Shown: in pieces, positions 57,538-64,000 of the stretch | Layout of the letters: the number at the start of each line of letters is the position of its first letter | Position numbering within the stretch: the stretch's first letter is position 1 | Source: Cryptomeria japonica | Taxonomy: Eukaryota; Streptophyta; Pinopsida; Cupressales; Cupressaceae | Assembly (NCBI RefSeq): GCF_030272615.1 | Contig: NC_081412.1 | Location: forward strand, 38,570,911 to 38,634,910 | Length of the DNA: 64,000 bases | Direction: 5' to 3' | Position numbers and translations under genes: made by a program | The notes under the pieces: model-generated | What the model was told of the DNA's origin: nothing | Database searches by the model: none | The model's input: the letters and a program-made list of their open reading frames with translations, nothing else

Positions 57538-58024
57538 TTGAGAAATTACAGTAGTGTCCTCTTTGGGTGATAGTTTCCTCTAGTGCCCTATTTCATTATT
57601 TTTCATATAGTTCAGCCTTCCATCTATTTCTTGAGGAAAATTTATATACAAATCTAGTTCCCCTCAGCATAAAGCATCTTCTAATATTTTTATTTTATTA
57701 GAAAGAGTCATACCATGAGGTTTATGACACCTCTTTCATTTTGGAAGATTTTAATCGCTTGTATGTGACTTATAGTTAGTGTGGGGTTTTGTACATCCTA
57801 GTTAGGAAAATTCTTTTGAAAGGTTTTCCCTTATATTTAGGTGTTAGTTAAGCTCAAGTTGTTCTATGGATTAAATATGAATGTTTCCTCATCCTACTCC
57901 TTACTAAAAATGGTTGGTTGATCATTTATTCAAGGTGAGTTATCTCTTAGTTGTTCAATTATTTGTGTATGTTTTTTTGTGGGTGTTGTAAGAATTTCTA
58001 AGTGTGTTTTCTTGTAGATTTGGG
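57538..58024. other. No gene seen; possible copia LTR trace
   Basis: 57780-57845 contains GGGGTTTTGTACATCC and AAAGGTTTTCCCTTATATTT, a faint copy of the copia U5 theme. Otherwise AT-rich with no feature. Confidence 0.4.
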
Positions 58025-58184
58025 GACATAATTACAATCTGCATTATTCTTCTCCTATTAATTTTGTATGGTGGTCACCATAGTATAAATCCATTACTTT
58101 TCTTAATATTCATAATGGATTTATACTATGGTGACCACCATAAGAAATTAATAGGAGAAGAATAATGCAGAGTTTAATTATGTC
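58025..58184. repeat. 72-bp inverted repeat (hairpin) with 16-base loop
   Basis: Arms 58025-58096 and 58113-58184 are reverse complements at about 68 of 72 positions (core TAATGGATTTATACTATGG, TGACCACCAT). A foldback element or snap-back MITE. Confidence 0.93.
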
Positions 58185-58268
58185 AATAAATATTTTTTAA
58201 TATTTTTGTGTGTGTTTGTATAGTTAAATGTAGCCATTGTAACAAGTTTGAAAGTGGTTATGTATTAT

Positions 58269-58516
58269 GTGTTAGGAAACCTATTATAGTGAATTGTAAT
58301 TTAGTTTATGAAATAAATAAAGTCAAGAGATCTTTTAATATCACAAGTTGACACACCTAGGACAAAACTGAAAACCACTTTTTTTTTAAACAACAATGAG
58401 ATATGAAAATAACATGTCACACTTGCAAAACTCCATGGAAACTATTTTAAAAGATCTCTTGACTTTATTTATTTTATAAACTAAATTACAATTCACTATA
58501 ATAGGCTTCCTCACAC
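58269..58516. repeat. 70-bp inverted repeat, 108-base spacer
   Basis: Arms 58269-58338 and 58447-58516 share AAGATCTCTTGACTTTATTT and AACTAAATTACAATTCACTA in inverted orientation. MITE-like. Confidence 0.88.
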
Positions 58517-58649
58517 ATAACACATTTTTCTCTAAATTTTTTGACAAATTGTTTGTTATATTGAACTCCATATCTCAAAAAAATAGAGGTCATTGTATTT
58601 TTGTAATGGGCATATGATTATAAAATTATTAAAAATCTGTAATATGTTC

Positions 58650-59905
58650 AATCCTAAGGGGAATGTCATATGTACACTAGGATGTTATAAGGGGTCATAT
58701 GTGGTCCAAAGGGGTCACACTTGAGGACCACATATGACCCCTTAGGACATATGTGATGGACTAAGGGGTATGTCATTCACACTAGGATTTTATAAGGGGT
58801 CATATACGGTTCTAAGGGGTCACACATATGTTATAACACATGTGTGACCCCTTAGGACCACATATGACCCCTTAGGACACTATGTGATCCTAAGGGAAAT
58901 GTCATATGTACACTAGGATGTTATAAGGGGTCATATGTGATCCTAAGGGGTCACACAAGTGTGACCCCTTAGGACCACATATGACCCCTTAGGACACTAT
59001 GTGATGGACTAAGGGGTCATATGCGGTTCTAAGGGGGCACGCATGTGTGTTAGAACAAATGTGCGACCCTTTAGGACCACATATATGTGATCCTAAGGGT
59101 AATGTCGTATGTTCACTAGGATGTTATAAGGGGTCATATGTGGTCCTAAGGGGTCACACATGTGTTAACGCATGTGTGACCCCTTAGGACCACATATGAC
59201 CCCTTAGGACACTATGTGATGGACTAAGGGGTCATATGCAGTTATAAGGGGTCACGCATGTGTGTTAGAACACATGCATGACTCTATGTGGTCCTAAGGG
59301 GAATGTCGTAAGTTCACTATGATGTTATAAGGGGTCATATGTGGTCCTAAGGGATCACGCATGTGTTAATGCATGTGTGACCCCTTAGGACTACATATGA
59401 ACCCTTAGGACACTATGTGATGGACTAAGGGGTATGTCGTTCACACTAGGATTTTATAAGGGGTCATATGCGGTTCTAAGGGGTCACGCATGTGTTAGAA
59501 CACATGTGTGACCCCTAGGACTACATATGACCCCTTAGGACACTATGTGATCCTAAAGGGATGGTCGTATGCACACTAGGATGTTATAAGGGGTCATATG
59601 TGGTCCTAAGGGGTCACACATGTGTGTGACCCCTTAGGACCACTGTGTGTGACCCCTTAGGACCACATATGACCTCTTAGGACACTATGTAATGGACTAA
59701 GGGGTATGTCGTACACACTAGGATTTTATAAGGGGTCACATGCGGTCTTAAGGGTCACGCATGTGTTAACACATGCGTGACCCCTTAGGACCACACGTGA
59801 CCCCCTAGGGTCCACTATGCGATCCTCTATGGTCCTAAGGGAATGTATAGTGTCATCAGGGGCATATGTGGTCTTAAGGGGTCGTAAGGGGTCATGCTGT
59901 GTGTG
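58650..59905. repeat. Palindromic satellite array, ~10-11 units of ~90-140 bp
   Basis: Units anchored by GGATGTTATAAGGGGTCATA or GGATTTTATAAGGGGTCATA occur near 58681, 58785, 58917, 59119, 59321, 59449, 59579 and 59721, with shorter units between. Most contain an internal palindrome: GGGGTCATATGTGGTCCTAA, then GGGGTCAC, a short CATGTG centre, then GTGACCCCTTAGGACCACAT and ATGACCCC. Two subtypes seem to alternate (GGATGTTATAA/TGTGGTCC and GGATTTTATAA/TGCGGTTC). Confidence 0.93.
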
Positions 59906-60589
59906 TAATAGGATGTGAAAATGGGTCACATTTTAGAGGATTTATTTTGTTTAATTTGTTTAAATTTGTTATCTAAATTTTCTAATGTTTTATTAAATTA
60001 AAATTTATTAATTTTTCTAACGTTTAATTTATTATATTTAGATTTGTGACATTTTTCTAATTTTCTTTTTTTGCTAATGTTTTTCTAAGTTCTAATTTAC
60101 TACCTTAGTTTTCTAAGTTTTTCATAACAATTGTTTAAAATGTTGAAAAAAAATAAAATATATAGTTATGTAATTTTAAAAACAAATTGACAAATTTCAA
60201 TCAAAACAATAAATTATCAAACATTTTTCTAAAATAATGAAAAACAATAAATTATCAAACATTTTTCTAAAATGCTAAAAAACAATAAATATACAATTAT
60301 TTAATTAAAAAAATAAATTAACAAACAAATCATTTATTAATTTTTGAATAAATTTAATAAAAAAAGACATTATTAAACAAAAAAAAAGGGTTATTTTGTG
60401 CACCTGAAATAATGTAGGTCGAAAGCTAAAATGTGAGACATGCTAGCTGCTGCAAATAGAGCATGGTGATGTGATGCTGACGATGGGTTCAATCTAACCC
60501 CCACTGGACAAAAAAAGACAAGTTGGAAAATGACAGTTTAACTGTCGAAGTCGGAATTTATGCAAGTTTGAAAAAACCAATAACAAATT
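59906..60589. other. No gene seen; AT-rich DNA
   Basis: Very AT-rich with repeated AAACAATAAATTATCAAACA (two tandem copies near 60200-60270). No coding signal. Confidence 0.6.
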
Positions 60590-60724
60590 GGGTTTGAGCG
60601 AAGGGGGGGTTCGCTCGAACCCAAAATCCACTCGTGGTTCGAGCGAACCCACGTCCAATGGCGGGTTCGCTCGAACCCTGAGGGGGGCCTCGCTCGAACC
60701 ACACTACTTTGTTCGAACCCCCCC
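60590..60724. repeat. GTTCGAGCGAAC-type palindrome cluster, right
   Basis: GGGTTTGAGCGAAGGGGGGG followed by TTCGCTCGAACCC, then GGTTCGAGCGAACCC, GGGTTCGCTCGAACCC and CTCGCTCGAACC, ending TTCGAACCCCCCC. Better preserved than the left cluster at 51660-51840. Confidence 0.8.
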
Positions 60725-60839
60725 AAAAAATAATTTCCCAGCTTTCACCAATTTCCTTCTGTGTAGGGGAAAAAGCGAGACTAGGCTAACATGCCCTAAT
60801 CCTACCTTTTGACACACATTGTGGAATACGAAAGAGCCT

Positions 60840-62553
60840 AGAGGTATCACACAATTGGCTACTTCTTTTTGTGGAAGAGAGAGCCATGGGCTACCTATTA
60901 GGATTTCTATTCCTTTGTTGTAATTGAAAGATAAAATGATGCAAGTTCAATTCCTAACCCCAAAGTGCAAGTATGAACTAATAGCAAGATTGCATAATTG
61001 AGTTTAAACAATGAAAAGCTGTAAACACAAGGACAAGACAAGAATGCAGATACGTACCCAGAGTCAAAATCTGAGTGAAAATGTTCGGGACGGGGGTGCG
61101 GGTGCCACTGTCCTGATACTATTCTGGAAATTGCTCCTGAAACTGTTGTTTTGCACTTTGGAAAACTGTCAGAAATGCTGTCTGTCAGAAGGACCAGGGC
61201 GCCTAGCGCCCCTGTCCCAGGGACAAGGGCGCCTAGCACCCCTGTCTTGGCAGGACCAGGGCACCCCACGCCCTTGTCCTGGTCTTTTTCTCTGAAACTT
61301 GGTGTGGAGTTCTGTCTCAGTCTGCTTCCGTCGGATCTGCAACTTGCAGCGTCGTCCGAATCCCAAAATCTGCACTTATATCTGAAAAGGTATGGTGGGT
61401 AGCTATATAGGGTTTTGCCTTAGTCAAACTCCTGCTTTGGTGATTTCCACCTCCATGAATAGCCAAGTTGTATTGTAAAAGTAGTGTGTGCAGATCTTGT
61501 GTGTGTGCAAGATCCTAAAATGCAAGTAAGCAAACTAGAGCAACCTAGAAAGTAAACCCTAATTGCTTGTAAATGATAATGTAAATGCTCCAAACCAAGA
61601 TGCAAAGTGATCTAAAGCATGAATACAAATGATATAATGAAGCTTATGCAAAGACATGAAAACAACATGAAATCATACCCAACCCCAAGGGAGGGGTACA
61701 AGCCAATCTTCAGTCGGTGGTCCCTTATTGCTCTTCAATGCCTTCAAAGCCCTAAATGGATGAATGAAATTGATGAATGCTTGATGGATGGATGTTGAAT
61801 GTTGTTGAAGTCTTCAAAGATCTGCTCTTTCACTGCATAGAAGGTCCCCTGAAACCAAAAATTCTGGATCCTTTTAAATGAAGAAAGAGAGCTCTTATAT
61901 ATGAAACCCTAGGTCTTAATTTCAACTTTTGGCCGACCTAGAGATTGAATCTCCCGCCAATTTCTTGGGGTTAAGCTTTATTTTATGATTGGATCGCGCT
62001 CCTAAAATTTTGAGAAAAATGTCCGGGACCATGTGCACTCCGGGCGCCATGGTCCTCTCCAAGTGCCATGGTCCCGACAACTTTTCACCAATTTTTCAGG
62101 GCCATCGAATATGATGATTTTAGAGAGAATCCCGAAGTTACAAGTGATTTTGAGATGTTTTGACCCCCGAAATCAAGCCCCCAAGTTTGAAATAGGACCT
62201 AATTAGGGTTTTTGATTAAATGATGTATTGGAGGAATAAAATGAAAAGGGCACACTTTAATGAAAGGGCCCAACTTTATGATATGGGAGATGATGAAATA
62301 GAACCTTAGACCTAATTAATTTAATTAATTAAGTGCTAAAGGGGAAATGCAATGCAAAATGCAAAATGCGCCAAGGTGGGAGCTAAACCAAGTGTGAAAT
62401 TGTACCCCTTTAGCAAGTGCATACAATTTATGACGCTACACCTTCGTTGGCGAAAGTGGAAACCATTAATGTGGGATTACCCAATTCCATTTGTGATCGA
62501 GATAAATTTGTAATTTGAATTAAGCATAATTTAATTTGTAAGCTTCAATTACA
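60840..62553 (+). repeat. LTR-like region of a Ty3/gypsy-type element
   Basis: Its last ~90 bases (GAATTAAGCATAATTTAATT, TGTAAGCTTCAATTACA) match the LTR end at 63540-63618 and are followed by a primer-site-like sequence at 62561. The left boundary is not determined. It contains GC-rich palindromic blocks at 61190-61280 and 62025-62090. Confidence 0.5.
61190..61282. repeat. Three tandem GGCGCC-centred palindromic blocks
   Basis: ACCAGGGCGCCTAGCGCCCC, then GACAAGGGCGCCTAGCACCC, then ACCAGGGCACCCCACGCCCT, each closed by TGTCC/TGTCT. Each block is itself near-palindromic. A related pair (GGGACCATG..GCGCCATGGTCC) lies at 62025-62075. Confidence 0.75.
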
Positions 62554-62560
62554 TATCAAG

Positions 62561-62576
62561 TTGGTGTCAGAGTAGT
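62561..62576 (+). promoter_or_regulatory. Primer-binding-site-like sequence
   Basis: TTGGTGTCAGAGTAGT, seven bases after the LTR-like end AATTACA. A degenerate iMet-type primer site (TGGTATCAGAGC). Confidence 0.6.
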
Positions 62577-62696
62577 TTAACAAGAAAACTTCCAAGTGGT
62601 GGATGTTAACCAGGTTGAAATTAAAGCAAGGAGAAGGTGCACTTGAAGACTTTAATCCAAAGATCATATCAAGGCAAGATACTCAAAGATCAACCA

Positions 62697-63205
62697 TGGC
62701 ACAACCGAAAGAAAGAAAATGTTTTAGTCTTGAACTCATTGAGAATGAAGAATAATTTTGTAAAGCGTTCCTAGACATGAAGATGATGATGGAAGAGTTG
62801 TACAAGGACATGAAGAGGAAAAAGGAAGGCAAAGAAATAAAGGAGGAGGAAGGTGAATCCTCTACAAAAGATGACAAAGGTAAAGGAGTAGGAGGTGATA
62901 GTGCCCCTCCAAAACCTCCAACTACATCCTCTTCATCTTCTTCGTCTACTTCTTTTTCAAAGAAGAAACAACCTGTGAAACTAGAATCTAATTCAACTTT
63001 GTTAAAGCTTCATGTTAAATTTGAATTGCCAATATACAATGGAGAAGTGAATGCCGAAAAATGTGATAATTGGATAAAACAACTTGAAGTTTATTGCAGG
63101 ATTCAGAGGTTTACTGATGATGCTTTGAAGATCCAATTAGCCACTCTTCGCCTAGGAGGCACAACCTTAATTTGGGTGGGAGAGCAGAACTTAGGAAGAT
63201 CTTAG
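62697..63205 (+). pseudogene. Ty3/gypsy-type gag fragment
   Basis: A possible start at 62697 (MAQPKERKCFSLELIE) reaches a stop. The main open segment 62777-63205 has a charged N-terminus (KDMKRKKEGKEIKEEEGE), a Ser-rich linker, then the start of a retrotransposon gag domain (LHVKFELPIYNGEVNAEK, then WIKQLEVYCRIQRFTDDA). The protein is cut after TTLIWVGEQNLGRS, where the sequence joins LTR DNA directly. Knuckle, protease, RT and integrase are all missing, so a large internal deletion has occurred. Confidence 0.75.
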
Positions 63206-63618
63206 TCGAGTGTCTTTAGGTGCAAGAGGAGACCATGAGAGAACTTTTGGTATAGGTTAAAAGCTTGGATGATGTAATAAGGCGATTAATGCTTGGCGTC
63301 GTCAATAAAGCAGTCCTACTTTGGGAAGCGGAACCGGAGATGTAGCTCATATTGAGCGAACTCCGTTATCAAGCTCGTGAAATTTCTTCTTCTCTTCTAT
63401 CTTATAATTCTTTCTTATTCTTTCCATTTTTGTTTTAATTACTTTGTTATGTTTTAATTGTGAAATTGAAGTAATAAGTTAATGTCATAAAGTTGTAGCT
63501 GATTAAGTGAACCTAACTCTGTCAACGGTTAAAAGACATAACCATGCAATTCTATTTGCAATTGAGATAAATCTCTAATTTGAATTAAGCACAATTTAAT
63601 TTGTAAGCTTCAATTACA
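63206..63618 (+). repeat. 3' LTR fragment of the gag-bearing element
   Basis: Begins abruptly at the gag junction and ends GTAAGCTTCAATTACA at 63618, like the 5' LTR end at 62553. Contains GTCAATAAAG. Its first ~330 bases also occur at 50470-50885. Confidence 0.7.
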
Positions 63619-64000
63619 GATAATGCCTGTAGGAAACTAAAGATATTTCAAATTGATCCTCTAATTGTAAGAAACTTCCAACCAAAAATCCCAATGAAAG
63701 ATTCAGGTTTCAGAAAGGGATGGATGGGAAGTCTATAAAGAGAGGATCCATTGCTAAGTAGCAGAAAGGCCAAACAAAAAACTCTCCAGATATTCAAATC
63801 AAACTAGTACTCTGAACAACACTTGAGATGAAATTATCAAAAAGGACTGTGAAATACTTTGCAATAGTCGAATTTAGTGAATTTGAAAAAACGAGCACCA
63901 TTGAAATATTTGGATCTCAAAATAGGAATAGTAATAACATTTTTGGCAGCACTGAACAAAAGACGTCTTCATTTCCAACCATCCAACTATTTTCTATTTT
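63619..64000. other. No gene seen
   Basis: Unassigned sequence to the window end. No open frame, TIR-domain motif or repeat was recognised on either strand. Confidence 0.5.

Noticed and set aside
58650-59905. CRISPR-like array
   Set aside because: Repeats are not separated by unique spacers, are palindromic and vary in unit length; plant satellite DNA explains it.
60907-61402. Several ORFs in both strands with GALVPGTGALGALV-like repeats
   Set aside because: They arise from the GGCGCC palindromic blocks in an LTR, not from a conserved protein.

Overview
This window looks like nuclear DNA from a large, repeat-rich land-plant genome, most likely a gymnosperm (conifer type). It is AT-rich, has plant-type introns, and is almost entirely transposable elements nested in one another. 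The only host-type gene I can recognise is a decayed NB-ARC-LRR resistance gene, whose MHD-region wording (MHDHFRDLGRE followed by PRRLWR) is the style I associate with conifer TIR-NB-LRR proteins. The species cannot be fixed from sequence alone. No rRNA, tRNA, CRISPR or bacterial feature was seen.

Layout. 1-5411 (+): 3' part of a CACTA (En/Spm) transposon, with the C-terminal transposase exons (DUF4218, DUF4216) and a second spliced gene. 7.07-19.0 kb: remnant of a minus-strand element (El-C) with a ~1,000-codon ORF. That ORF is cut in two by a complete LTR element (El-A, 10984-17527, +, TSD ATGTA). 20.7-25.5 kb: a minus-strand LTR (20983-22318) with a tRNA-Lys-type primer site on one side and a polypurine tract on the other. 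Next to it on the plus strand is a decayed plant-mobile-domain (PMD) gene, and related minisatellites lie on both sides in opposite orientation. 25787-26685: a copia-type LTR (-) with its primer site. 28091-35688 (-): complete element El-B (TSD GATTT), related to El-A. 35938-45363 (+): Ty1/copia element El-D (TSD GTGTA). Its RT is interrupted by a small non-coding LTR element El-E (40147-42872, -, TSD CATTT). 46.66-50.2 kb (-): an unrecognised gene fragment and the NB-ARC-LRR pseudogene. 51.66-60.72 kb: a probable large DNA transposon (El-F) with a spliced DDE-type transposase, bounded by arrays of a TTCGAGCGAACC-like palindrome and carrying a ~1.25-kb satellite of palindromic units. 60.8-63.6 kb: remnants of a Ty3/gypsy-type element with a gag fragment.

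How the parts relate. El-A and El-B share a plan: LTR, iMet-type primer site, coiled-coil gag with four or five CCHC-type knuckles, then a ~1,020-1,040-codon ORF where pol would be expected, repeated polypurine tracts, LTR. Neither shows protease, integrase, reverse transcriptase or RNase H, so both must borrow pol in trans. Their large ORFs are homologous, and El-C has an ORF of similar size and plan. This pol-less, big-ORF family is the best candidate here for an under-described system. Two insertions (El-A in El-C, El-E in El-D) restore the target reading frame exactly when removed with one TSD copy, which gives a clear relative chronology. Almost every ORF carries stops or frameshifts, so the window is mostly a fossil record of element activity.
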